Source: Desulfobacterales bacterium (lineage in GTDB: Bacteria > Desulfobacterota > Desulfobulbia > Desulfobulbales > JAGXFP01). From it: DNA of 50,240 nt. The stretch covers positions 1-50,240 of the forward strand of contig JAGXFP010000031.1 in NCBI GenBank assembly GCA_024637225.1, in the 5' to 3' direction. The translations under genes were made by a program, and so were the position numbers. A model generated the notes under the pieces. That model saw only the letters and a program-made list of their open reading frames with translations. It was not told where the DNA came from and ran no database searches. Below are positions 18,482-26,889 of this stretch, in pieces (the first letter of the stretch is position 1; every line of letters starts with the position of its first letter).

Positions 18482-19870
18482 CTATAGGCGAACATGATCG
18501 AGCTGCTCCAGGATCTGCTCGCCGGCCCGGGGAATATCGCCGGCCCCGAGGGTCAGGACTACATCGCCCGGCTTAAGCATCGCCACAACTTCCATGGCCA
18601 GGTCGTCGACCTCAGCCACAAAATGGGTCTGGCGTTGACCGTGCTGTTTGGTAGCCTGGAGAAGTGCTTCGCCGGTGACCCCTTCGATGGGTTCTTCGCT
18701 GGCGGCATAGATCTCGGTCATCACCAGGATATCGGCCTCATGGAAGGCGGTGCGGAATTCCTTGAACAATCCCTTAGTCCGGCTGTAGCGGTGGGGCTGG
18801 AAGAGGACGATCAAGCGCCGGGTCGGCCAGGCATCACGCAGGGCGGAGAGGGTGGCCTTGACCTCGGTGGGATGGTGCCCGTAGTCGTCGACCACGGTCA
18901 CCCCCTGCTTCTCGCCCTTGATCTCGACCCGCCGCTGCACCCCGGTAAAAGCGGCCAGGGCCTCGCCGATCACCGGAAAGGGGATGTCCAGCTCCAGGCC
19001 GACGCAGACCGTGGCCAGGGCATTATAGACATAATGCAGCCCCGGCTGGGTGATGGTCAGGCGGCCCAGCAATTCGCCGTCGCGATAGACGTCGAAGCTC
19101 GACCGGAGCCCGTCGGTTTCAATCTCCCGGGCATGGACCTCGGCCTGGGCCGTCATTCCGTAGGTGATGACCCTCTTGTCGATATACTGAAAAATCTCGG
19201 CGATATTCGGGTCGTCGATGCAGATGATCGCCGCCCCGTAAAAGGGGATCTTCGCGATGAACTGCAGAAAGGTCTCCTTGATCTCGTTCAAGTCGCTATA
19301 ATAGTCGAGATGCTCCAGATCGATATTGGTGACCACTTCGACCACCGGCGAAAGTCTCAGGAAAGAACCGTCGCTCTCGTCCGCCTCGGCAACCATGAAC
19401 TCCCCCTCGCCCAGCTTTGCGTTGGTCCCGAAGGCATTGACCATGCCGCCGATGATCACAGTCGGGTCCAGCCCGGCGTGGGCCAGCAGGCAACCGACCA
19501 TCGAGGTGGTCGAGGTCTTGCCGTGGCTGCCGGCGATGGCAATGCCGAATTTTTTGAGCCGCATCAGTTCGGCCAGCATTTCGGCCCGCGGAATCACCGG
19601 GATGTGCAGCTCGTGGGCGGCCAGCACCTCGGGATTATCCGCCTTGACCGCGGTGGAGGTCACCACCACGCCCGCCCCTTCGACCGCCTCGGCCCGGTGG
19701 CCCAGACTGATTTCACCGCCTTTCGCTGCAAGCCTTCTGGTGGTGGCGCTCTCCCGCAGATCGGAACCGCTGACCCGATAGCCAAGATTCAGCAGAACCT
19801 CGGCAATACCGCTCATCCCCACCCCGCCGATCCCGACAAAATGAATATGTTTGCTCTTTTTCTTATACAT
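18482..19870 (-). CDS. murC: UDP-N-acetylmuramate--L-alanine ligase
   Basis: A 462-residue ATP-dependent ligase that adds L-alanine to UDP-MurNAc. It has the N-terminal Rossmann motif ([17 protein letters not shown]), the Mur ligase P-loop [11 protein letters not shown] near residue 113, and the DDYGHHPTE motif of the C-terminal domain. Its start overlaps the murG stop by eight bases. Cytoplasmic peptidoglycan precursor pathway. Confidence 0.98.
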   Translation of the reverse strand: MYKKKSKHIHFVGIGGVGMSGIAEVLLNLGYRVSGSDLRESATTRRLAAKGGEISLGHRAEAVEGAGVVVTSTAVKADNPEVLAAHELHIPVIPRAEMLAELMRLKKFGIAIAGSHGKTSTTSMVGCLLAHAGLDPTVIIGGMVNAFGTNAKLGEGEFMVAEADESDGSFLRLSPVVEVVTNIDLEHLDYYSDLNEIKETFLQFIAKIPFYGAAIICIDDPNIAEIFQYIDKRVITYGMTAQAEVHAREIETDGLRSSFDVYRDGELLGRLTITQPGLHYVYNALATVCVGLELDIPFPVIGEALAAFTGVQRRVEIKGEKQGVTVVDDYGHHPTEVKATLSALRDAWPTRRLIVLFQPHRYSRTKGLFKEFRTAFHEADILVMTEIYAASEEPIEGVTGEALLQATKQHGQRQTHFVAEVDDLAMEVVAMLKPGDVVLTLGAGDIPRAGEQILEQLDHVRL

Positions 19871-20984
19871 TGCCTTCCTTTGTCCCGATCAGGGCCAGAC
19901 ACTCCCTGACGATGGCGGCTGCGGCCCCGGGAAAGGCGACCTCCCGGGCTGCGTCGCCCATCCGTTTCATTTCCCCATGATCGTTAATAATCCTTAAAAT
20001 GGCGGCACCAAGTGTCTCGCTTGCCAGTCCGGCTTCCCGCAGGACGATGGCGCCGCCGCGGTCAGCGACCATCCGGGCATTATACTCCTGATGGTTATCG
20101 GCCGCAAAAGGGTATGGAATCAGAATCGACGGCTTGCCCAGCACGCAGATCTCCGCCAGACTGGTGGCCCCGGCCCGGGAAACAACGAGGTCGGCCCGGC
20201 CGTAAACAGTCGCCATATCGGTGATAAAAGGGGCGACCTCCGCCGCGATCCCGGCGGCGGCATAGCCCGCCCGGACCATCGCTTCATCACGGCTGCCGGT
20301 CTGGTGAATGACCCGGAATCCGGCTGGCAACTGATCCCTTATTTCGCCAAGCCCCTCACTGACCAGCTCGTTTACCCGGTGGGCGCCCTGGCTGCCGCCC
20401 ATGACCAGGAGGACCGGACCGTCTTTACCGGACCCTTGATCCCAAATGGCCATGATTTCCTCCCGGACCGGATTGCCGGTCAGCCGGATGCGATCGGAGG
20501 GAAAATACCCCTCGCTGCCCGGGATCGACAAAAAGATCCGGTCGACAAAGCGCCCGGTCAATTTATTGGCCAGTCCGGGAATCGAGTTCTGCTCATGAAT
20601 GCAGGTCGGTATCCCGACCGCTTTTGCGGCGAGGAGTACCGGCCCGGTGACGTAACCGCCGACCCCCAGGACCAGATCGGGACCGAAACTCCTTAAAAGG
20701 GAAACCGCCTGGAAAAAAGCCAGGGGCAGCCGGAACATAGCGCCCAGCACCGCGGCGACCGATTTGCCTTTCACCCCCCCGCACTTCAAAACGGCGGTCC
20801 GGAAAGGGCGTTCCCCCAGGACCCGGTTGTCGACCTGGCGGCCGGTGCCGATAAACAGCACCTCGCTGCCCGGCCTCTCGGCCATGATCCTCTCGGCCAC
20901 CGCGATGCCGGGAAAGAGATGCCCGCCGGTGCCGCCGCCGGTAACGACCAGGCGCAGCGGTTTATGTTCAGGAGATGGTGTCAT
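19863..20984 (-). CDS. murG: Undecaprenyl-PP-MurNAc-pentapeptide GlcNAc transferase
   Basis: A GT-B glycosyltransferase that converts lipid I to lipid II at the inner face of the membrane. The N-terminal [16 protein letters not shown] and the C-terminal [31 protein letters not shown] pattern (key residues G, E, P, Q) are diagnostic. The start is set at the ATG at 20984 because GGTGG is well placed; a GTG three codons earlier is possible. It overlaps the end of murD by 17 bases. In most bacteria ftsW would lie between murD and murG; here there is no room for it. Confidence 0.97.
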   Translation of the reverse strand: MTPSPEHKPLRLVVTGGGTGGHLFPGIAVAERIMAERPGSEVLFIGTGRQVDNRVLGERPFRTAVLKCGGVKGKSVAAVLGAMFRLPLAFFQAVSLLRSFGPDLVLGVGGYVTGPVLLAAKAVGIPTCIHEQNSIPGLANKLTGRFVDRIFLSIPGSEGYFPSDRIRLTGNPVREEIMAIWDQGSGKDGPVLLVMGGSQGAHRVNELVSEGLGEIRDQLPAGFRVIHQTGSRDEAMVRAGYAAAGIAAEVAPFITDMATVYGRADLVVSRAGATSLAEICVLGKPSILIPYPFAADNHQEYNARMVADRGGAIVLREAGLASETLGAAILRIINDHGEMKRMGDAAREVAFPGAAAAIVRECLALIGTKEGNV

Positions 20985-22407
20985 CTTTCCCACCTGGATG
21001 GCCCGGATTTTCTTTATCCCGCAAAGCCAGGACCGCCTCCCGAAAGACTTCGCCCCGGTGGCCGTAGCTCCTGAACATATCGAAGCTTGCGCAGGCCGGG
21101 GACAGCAGCACGACGTCGCCCTTTTCGGCCAGGGTGCGGGCCAGATTCACCGCCTCCGCCAGATCGCCCGCGCTTTCCACCCGCGTCACGTCCTGAAAGG
21201 CCTCGGCCATTTTCTCCCGGGCCTCGCCGATCAGGACCATCGCCTTGACCTTCTTCCCCACCATCTCGCGCATCAACCGGTAATCGCCGCCCTTGTCACG
21301 GCCGCCGGCGATCAGGACCACCGGCCGGGTCATCCCGGTCAGGGCCGCCGCCACCGCCCCGATATTGGTGGCCTTGGAGTCGTCTAGATAGAGGACCCCG
21401 TCTATTTCAGCTACTCTTTCCAGGCGATGGTCGAGGGGCTTGAAGCCGGCCAGCGCCTCGGCGACCGCCTGCTCCGGACAGCCCAGGAGCCGAGCCGCAA
21501 TGATGGAGGCCGCCGCATTATGCGGATTGGGCTCCCTGACCAAGGGTGAATTCCCCAGCCGGTAGCGTTCATTCTTGCCGGCATCAATGCCCCTGACCAT
21601 AATTTCGGGCCCTTCGATTATCGCTCCTCTCCCGGTCTCATTCCATTTTTGACCGAAAAAGAAGCGGCGGCCCGGCAAATCGGCCGAGGCCAGGCGGCCG
21701 GTTATTTCCGGGTCGTCACTATTCAGGATCGCCGCGTCATCGCTGTTCTGGGCGCCGAACAGGGAAAATTTCGAGGCGGCATAATGCTCGTAATCGTCGT
21801 AGCGGTCCAGATGATCGGGGCTGATGTTGAGGAGCACCCCGACCTCGGGCCGGAAATCGGGGGCCGTATCGAGCTGGAAACTGCTGACCTCCAGGACCAG
21901 GACTTCGGCCCCAAAGGGATCGAGCAGATATTCGCTTAAGGGACTGCCCAGATTGCCGCCGACAAAGACGCGCCGGCCGGCACGCCTGAACATCTCGCCG
22001 ATCAGTTCGGTAACCGTGCTTTTGCCGTTGGTGCCGGTAACCGCCACGGTCGGAATCGAGACCAGAGCGGCGGCCAGGGCCAGCTCCCCGATGACCTTCA
22101 CTCCCTTTGCCCCTGCATCGGCCACCAGGGGCAGTCCGAGGGGTACTCCCGGACTGATCACGACCAGATCGATCTCCGGGGGCAAGTGGTCGCGACGGCT
22201 GCCGCATTCCAGGTGGACATGGTGACCACCAGCCCAGTCCAGAAAGTTTTTATCGAGCCGGTCCGCCGGAGCGCTGTCGAGTCCCCTCACTTTCGCACCC
22301 AATTTATGCAGCAATTTAACGGCGGCGATGCCGGAGCGGCCCAGACCTATCACCAGCGCCCTGGTACCGTGCTTAACCTTCGCGCCTCTACCCTCCGTCG
22401 GTGTCAT
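20968..22407 (-). CDS. murD: UDP-N-acetylmuramoylalanine--D-glutamate ligase
   Basis: A 479-residue Mur ligase adding D-glutamate. It shows an N-terminal Rossmann motif (VIGLGRSGIAAVKLL), the P-loop VTGTNGKSTVTELI, the LNISPDHLDRY segment, and the C-terminal YLDDSKATN motif. It begins three bases after the mraY stop and its 3' end overlaps murG. Confidence 0.98.
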   Translation of the reverse strand: MTPTEGRGAKVKHGTRALVIGLGRSGIAAVKLLHKLGAKVRGLDSAPADRLDKNFLDWAGGHHVHLECGSRRDHLPPEIDLVVISPGVPLGLPLVADAGAKGVKVIGELALAAALVSIPTVAVTGTNGKSTVTELIGEMFRRAGRRVFVGGNLGSPLSEYLLDPFGAEVLVLEVSSFQLDTAPDFRPEVGVLLNISPDHLDRYDDYEHYAASKFSLFGAQNSDDAAILNSDDPEITGRLASADLPGRRFFFGQKWNETGRGAIIEGPEIMVRGIDAGKNERYRLGNSPLVREPNPHNAAASIIAARLLGCPEQAVAEALAGFKPLDHRLERVAEIDGVLYLDDSKATNIGAVAAALTGMTRPVVLIAGGRDKGGDYRLMREMVGKKVKAMVLIGEAREKMAEAFQDVTRVESAGDLAEAVNLARTLAEKGDVVLLSPACASFDMFRSYGHRGEVFREAVLALRDKENPGHPGGKDDTIS

Positions 22408-22410
22408 ATC

Positions 22411-23490
22411 TTACCTGAGTTTCAGAGTTGCCAGGGCCGCGAGGCCGAGGACGATGGAAACTATCCAGAAGCGCACCACCACTTTGGGTTCGGCCCAGCC
22501 CTTTTTCTCGAAATGGTGATGAAACGGCGCCATCAGAAAGACTCTTTTGCCGCCGCTGCACTTGAAAAAGGTGACCTGGACGATGACCGACAGGGCCTCC
22601 ATCACGAAAACGCCGCCGACAATAACCAGGAGGATCTCCTGCTTGGTGATGATCGCCACCGTACCGAGAGCGGCGCCGATCGACAGGGAGCCGACATCGC
22701 CCATGAAGACCTGGGCCGGAAAGGTGTTGAACCAGAGAAAGCCGAGACTGGCGCCGACCAGGGCTCCGCAGAAAACCGCGACCTCCCCGGCTCCCGGCAC
22801 GTAAGGGATCTGCAGATAGGAGGCCAGGCCGGCATGTCCGGCCAGATAGGAAAACAGCAGATAAACGCTGCCGGTAATAACGGTCGGGCCGATCGCCAGA
22901 CCGTCCAGGCCGTCGGTCAGATTGACCGCATTGGAGGCGCCGACCACCACCACCAGGGCGAAGAGCAGATAACCCGCGCCCAGGTCCGGACCGACTTCCT
23001 TAAAAAAAGGAATACTGAGATGGCTGTTAAAATCGGGGTTGGTGTAAAGAAAAAATCCGGCCAGGATCGCGCCGGCGATCTGGAAGAAGATCTTGCCCCG
23101 GCCGCTCAGCCCCTTGCTGTTCTTCCGGGTTATCTTCCGGTAGTCGTCAAAGGCCCCTACCGCCCCGTACCAGAGAGTCACGGCCAGAACGATCCAGACA
23201 TAATAATTAGTCCAATCGACCCAGAGCAGGGTGCTCAAACTGACCGCAAAGAGGATCAGGATGCCGCCCATGGTCGGCACCCCTTGTTTGCTGAAATGAG
23301 TTTCCGGGCCGTCTTTCCTGATCACCTGACCGATCTGGAGATGTTGCAGAAAACGGATAAAGACGGGCGCCACCAGCAGGACCAGGACAAACGAGGTGAT
23401 CGTCGCGCCGATGGATCGGAAGGTTATGTAACGAAATACATTAAAGCCCCCAAACAGCTCATGGAGGGGATAAAAAAGGTGATACAGCAT
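22411..23490 (-). CDS. mraY: Phospho-N-acetylmuramoyl-pentapeptide transferase
   Basis: A 359-residue integral membrane enzyme with about ten hydrophobic segments. It makes lipid I from UDP-MurNAc-pentapeptide and undecaprenyl phosphate. Family motifs include the GVPTMGG loop, AFDDYRK (catalytic Asp pair), [13 protein letters not shown] and [15 protein letters not shown]. It lies directly between murF and murD as usual. Confidence 0.98.
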   Translation of the reverse strand: MLYHLFYPLHELFGGFNVFRYITFRSIGATITSFVLVLLVAPVFIRFLQHLQIGQVIRKDGPETHFSKQGVPTMGGILILFAVSLSTLLWVDWTNYYVWIVLAVTLWYGAVGAFDDYRKITRKNSKGLSGRGKIFFQIAGAILAGFFLYTNPDFNSHLSIPFFKEVGPDLGAGYLLFALVVVVGASNAVNLTDGLDGLAIGPTVITGSVYLLFSYLAGHAGLASYLQIPYVPGAGEVAVFCGALVGASLGFLWFNTFPAQVFMGDVGSLSIGAALGTVAIITKQEILLVIVGGVFVMEALSVIVQVTFFKCSGGKRVFLMAPFHHHFEKKGWAEPKVVVRFWIVSIVLGLAALATLKLR

Positions 23491-24939
23491 CTATTGGTCC
23501 TCCCGTAGACCGGCGATTACGGTTTCCATGCCGACTCCCCGGGAGCCCTTGACCAGAAGCCAGTCTCCGGCGCCGATCATCCCGTTTGACTCAAGTTCGC
23601 GCAAATGGGTGACGATCCGCTCTTTTTCGGTAAAACTCCCGGCCCGCTGCTCCGGCATCCCGACCTCCATGGCCCCGGCAACTATCTCCCCGGCGAAGGA
23701 ACCGTAAGCCAGCAGATAATCGTAGCCGAGCCGAGCCGCGGTCCGGCCGAGATCGCGATGGGCGGCAGTGCTCACCGCTCCCAGCTCCAGCATATCTCCC
23801 AATATCGCCACCGAGCGCCGTTTGCCCTTCAGCCCCCGCACCGTTTCCAGGGCGGCGAGCATCGAGGCCGGATTGGCATTATAGGTATCATTGACAATCT
23901 TCAAGCCGCCGCTCACCAGCTCCACCTGCAATCGTTTATCATAGGGGACAAAATCACTCAACCCCCGGGCGATATCGTCAAAAGCCATCCCGGCCGCATG
24001 GGCAAGGGCGGCGGCGGCCAGAGCGTTAAGCACGTTATGGCGGCCCAGGGCTTGCAGCCTGACCCGCTGCTGCTTGCCATCGATGGTCAGGGTGAAGGAG
24101 AAGCCCTTTTCGCCCAGATTGCGAAGGTAACTGCCGCGCACCGCTGCCCGCCGTTGCCAGCCGTAGCTGACCTGGCGGAGATCGTCGCGGCCGGCCAGTT
24201 CCACAACCAGGGGATCCTCCAGGTTTACCACCAGAATTCCGCCTGGCCCGATCCCGGCAAAAAGCTCGCCCTTGGCCCGGGCCACGCCCTCGATGGTGGC
24301 AAGCCCCTCCAGATGGGCAGCCTGGATATTGTTGATGCAGGCAATATCCGGTCGGGCGATCTCGGTCATCCGCTTGATCTCGCCGGGGCTGTTCATGCCC
24401 ATCTCCAGAATGGCGATCTGGTCTCTTTCGTCCACCGGCAGCAGGGAAAGGGGCAGCCCGATCAGATTATTAAAATTGCCCCGGGTTTTAAGCACCTGAT
24501 ATCTTTGCCCGAAGACGGCAGCCGCCATCTCCTTGACCGTAGTCTTGCCGGAACTGCCGGTAATCGCAACAACTTTCAGCTTTTTCATCTCGATCCGGCG
24601 GAAGGCGGCCAGATCCCCCAAGGCCCGCAAGGTATCGTCAACCACCACAACAGGCACCGGCAGCGGCGGGCGCGGAGCGCGCTCGACCACAACCCCGGCC
24701 GCGCCGCGCCTTACCGCGTCGGCACAGAACTTTTCACCGTCGAAATTATCCCCGCGCAGGGCGACAAACAAGTCGTGTTCACCGATGGCGCGGCTGTCGG
24801 TCGACACTGCCCGGAAAACCGTTTCAGGGCCGCCGCCGATCAATCTGCCGCCGGTCGCCTCGAGAACATCCTTAAGGGGCCAAACCCGGCCTGACAAGGC
24901 TTTCTTTTTATTGTTCACATTCCCGGCCGCTGCAACCAT
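23491..24939 (-). CDS. murF: UDP-MurNAc-tripeptide--D-alanyl-D-alanine ligase
   Basis: A 482-residue Mur ligase that adds the D-Ala-D-Ala dipeptide. It carries the P-loop ITGSSGKTTVKEM, the EMGMNSPGEI motif and NDTYNANPASMLAAL. It lies one codon upstream of mraY and 15 bases downstream of murE. AGGA precedes the ATG by 8 bases. No ddl gene is in the window, so the dipeptide ligase must be encoded elsewhere. Confidence 0.97.
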   Translation of the reverse strand: MVAAAGNVNNKKKALSGRVWPLKDVLEATGGRLIGGGPETVFRAVSTDSRAIGEHDLFVALRGDNFDGEKFCADAVRRGAAGVVVERAPRPPLPVPVVVVDDTLRALGDLAAFRRIEMKKLKVVAITGSSGKTTVKEMAAAVFGQRYQVLKTRGNFNNLIGLPLSLLPVDERDQIAILEMGMNSPGEIKRMTEIARPDIACINNIQAAHLEGLATIEGVARAKGELFAGIGPGGILVVNLEDPLVVELAGRDDLRQVSYGWQRRAAVRGSYLRNLGEKGFSFTLTIDGKQQRVRLQALGRHNVLNALAAAALAHAAGMAFDDIARGLSDFVPYDKRLQVELVSGGLKIVNDTYNANPASMLAALETVRGLKGKRRSVAILGDMLELGAVSTAAHRDLGRTAARLGYDYLLAYGSFAGEIVAGAMEVGMPEQRAGSFTEKERIVTHLRELESNGMIGAGDWLLVKGSRGVGMETVIAGLREDQ

Positions 24940-24954
24940 TTGCGGTATCCTGTT

Positions 24955-26637
24955 CTAGGTGAGTTGATCATCGACAATGCCGCCGGCACCCGGCCCGGCC
25001 AGTTGCGCGGCAGCCTCAAGCCGATCATCGAAAAAATATTTGCGCTGGCCCACGAGCTGGTAGGTTTCATGACCCTTGCCGCAGATCAGCACCACATCCT
25101 CGGTAGCGGCGCAATCGATCGCCGCCCGGATCGCCGCCCGGCGCGATTCGATCATCCCATAGCCCCTGCCGCCCGGAACCCGGAGTTCGGCCGGGGCTTT
25201 TTTCGGCAAAAGATTGCTGCCACCGTCGCTTCGCAATCCCGCTTTGATCTCGGCCATGATTCGCCGAGGCTCCTCGCTTCGGGAATTATCGGTGGTAATT
25301 ATGACCAGATCGGCCAACCGCCCGGCAATCTCGCCCATAAGCGGTCTTTTCTCCTTGTCCCGATCGCCGCCGCAGCCGAAGACCAGAATCAGCCGACCCT
25401 CGCAGAGATCACGGACACTTCGCAGCACACCGGAGAGGGCATCGGGGGTATGAGCGAAATCGACAAAGACCCGGCAGCGGCCGCCTTCTCCCTCGGCAGC
25501 GCCCAGCACTCTTTCGAGGCGGCCCGGCACCCTGGTTAGATCGCCAAAGCCCCGGCCTATCTGTTTTTCATTCAGGCCCAAGACGTGGCCGATACCCATC
25601 GCCGTAGCCATATTCAACAGATTAAAATCGCCAACCAGCGGCGATTGAAAAATCACGTCATCTCCCAGTCCGACGATCTCGGCCCGGATCCCGTCGAGAC
25701 TGATCTTCGCCTCGGCAACATGGATATCCCCCCTATCGCGGCCACAGGTAAGCAGCAAGCGCGGGCAAAGGCGGGAATCGCCGTCTGCCGCCGTCCCGTA
25801 CCGGCTAAAACCGGCGGTTGCCAGCAATTTCCCGGCCAGGCGCTCCCCCCAATCCTGTTCCCGGTTACCGGAACCACCCGGATCGGCAAGCATCACCACC
25901 GCTATGCCGTCTTCTTTTAAATGTTCGTTAAAGAGTCTGCTCTTCGCGGCGAAATAATCGTCCATATCGGCGTGAAAATCAAGATGTTCATGGCTGAGAT
26001 TGGTGAAGGCCGCCACATCGAAATAAATCCCGTGCAGGCGCTGCTGGCTCAGGGCATGGGAAGAGACTTCCATGATCAGGTGATCCACCCCGTCGTCCAC
26101 CATCTCGCGCATCATCCGGTAAAGCGCGATCGGCTCCGGAGTCGTGAAAGGCGCCTCCTCCTCGCGCCCCTTGAAACGATAATTTATCGTGCCGATCACT
26201 CCCGGTTCGCCGCCGCCGGCTTTGATCATCGACTCCAGGAGATAGCTGGTGGTGGTCTTGCCGTTGGTGCCGGTGATTCCGACCAGCTTTAATCGTTTTT
26301 CCGGGTGGCCGTAAAAATTCGCGGCCAATTCGGCCAGAGCCCGGCGGCTGTCCCCGGCCGCCAACACGGCCAGGCCCCGGCCCCGAAAATCGTCGGCAAG
26401 TTCCCGTCGTTCAAGGACTACGGCGCGGCAGCCCTGCGCAACTACCCCGGCCAGAAAGTCGTGGCCGTCAAACCTCTCTCCCTTCACGGCGACAAACAGT
26501 TTCCCGGGTCCGGCCTGCCTGGAGTCGGCGGTAATCCCTTCGATCCGCAGATCGGGATCGCCTTCGACAATCTCCAGATCGGCGTCGACAATCAGCTCCC
26601 GCAATGTTTTGGCTGAGGCGCCTGTTTTTCGGGTCAT
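24955..26637 (-). CDS. murE: UDP-MurNAc-L-alanyl-D-glutamate--diaminopimelate ligase
   Basis: A 560-residue Mur ligase adding the third stem residue. The P-loop ITGTNGKTTTSYLLE (121-135), EVSSHALSQ and a C-terminal CGKGHETYQ are present. The specificity loop reads D450-N-S-R453, a variant of the DNPR motif of meso-diaminopimelate-adding enzymes, so the wall is probably A1-gamma type. The protein is about 60-70 residues longer than usual. The excess lies mainly between residues about 250 and 310, a region rich in G/D/R that looks like a lineage insertion. A 252-base gap with an intergenic repeat separates it from ftsI upstream. Confidence 0.96.
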   Translation of the reverse strand: MTRKTGASAKTLRELIVDADLEIVEGDPDLRIEGITADSRQAGPGKLFVAVKGERFDGHDFLAGVVAQGCRAVVLERRELADDFRGRGLAVLAAGDSRRALAELAANFYGHPEKRLKLVGITGTNGKTTTSYLLESMIKAGGGEPGVIGTINYRFKGREEEAPFTTPEPIALYRMMREMVDDGVDHLIMEVSSHALSQQRLHGIYFDVAAFTNLSHEHLDFHADMDDYFAAKSRLFNEHLKEDGIAVVMLADPGGSGNREQDWGERLAGKLLATAGFSRYGTAADGDSRLCPRLLLTCGRDRGDIHVAEAKISLDGIRAEIVGLGDDVIFQSPLVGDFNLLNMATAMGIGHVLGLNEKQIGRGFGDLTRVPGRLERVLGAAEGEGGRCRVFVDFAHTPDALSGVLRSVRDLCEGRLILVFGCGGDRDKEKRPLMGEIAGRLADLVIITTDNSRSEEPRRIMAEIKAGLRSDGGSNLLPKKAPAELRVPGGRGYGMIESRRAAIRAAIDCAATEDVVLICGKGHETYQLVGQRKYFFDDRLEAAAQLAGPGAGGIVDDQLT

Positions 26638-26655
26638 TGCTCTCTTTTCCGTAAA

Positions 26656-26874
26656 CCTGTATCCGTGACGGCTTAGTGCATTAATTCACGATATACGATT
26701 GTTTTTACGTCAAATACAGACAGAGATCCGTGGTGGCTCGAATGCACCCGCCGCCCTGCGGGGCGCCCGATAACGGCGCATCTGCGGCGTTGGCAACTAG
26801 TTATATACCATTAGTATTATCAACATCGTTGCCGCCTTGCATCTGCACCGTTCTCGAACGCTCACGGATTCAGG
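26656..26874 (+). mobile_element. MITE-like inverted-repeat element, 219 bp, copy A
   Basis: Ends are CCTGTATCCGTGA and TCACGGATTCAGG (12 of 13 inverted matches). The whole 219 bp matches 42447-42667 at roughly nine bases in ten by eye. No transposase is encoded. It fills the gap between ftsI and murE within the dcw cluster. A right-end derivative lies at 36631-36684 and a decayed copy at 9279-9379. Confidence 0.75.
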
Positions 26875-26889
26875 TTAAAGATCTGCCGT

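Noticed and set aside
18494..19909. 471-codon plus-strand open frame opposite murC
   Set aside because: It mirrors murC on the opposite strand and shows no family motif.
22186..23508. 440-codon plus-strand open frame opposite mraY
   Set aside because: A strongly charged, low-complexity translation typical of the complement of a membrane protein gene.
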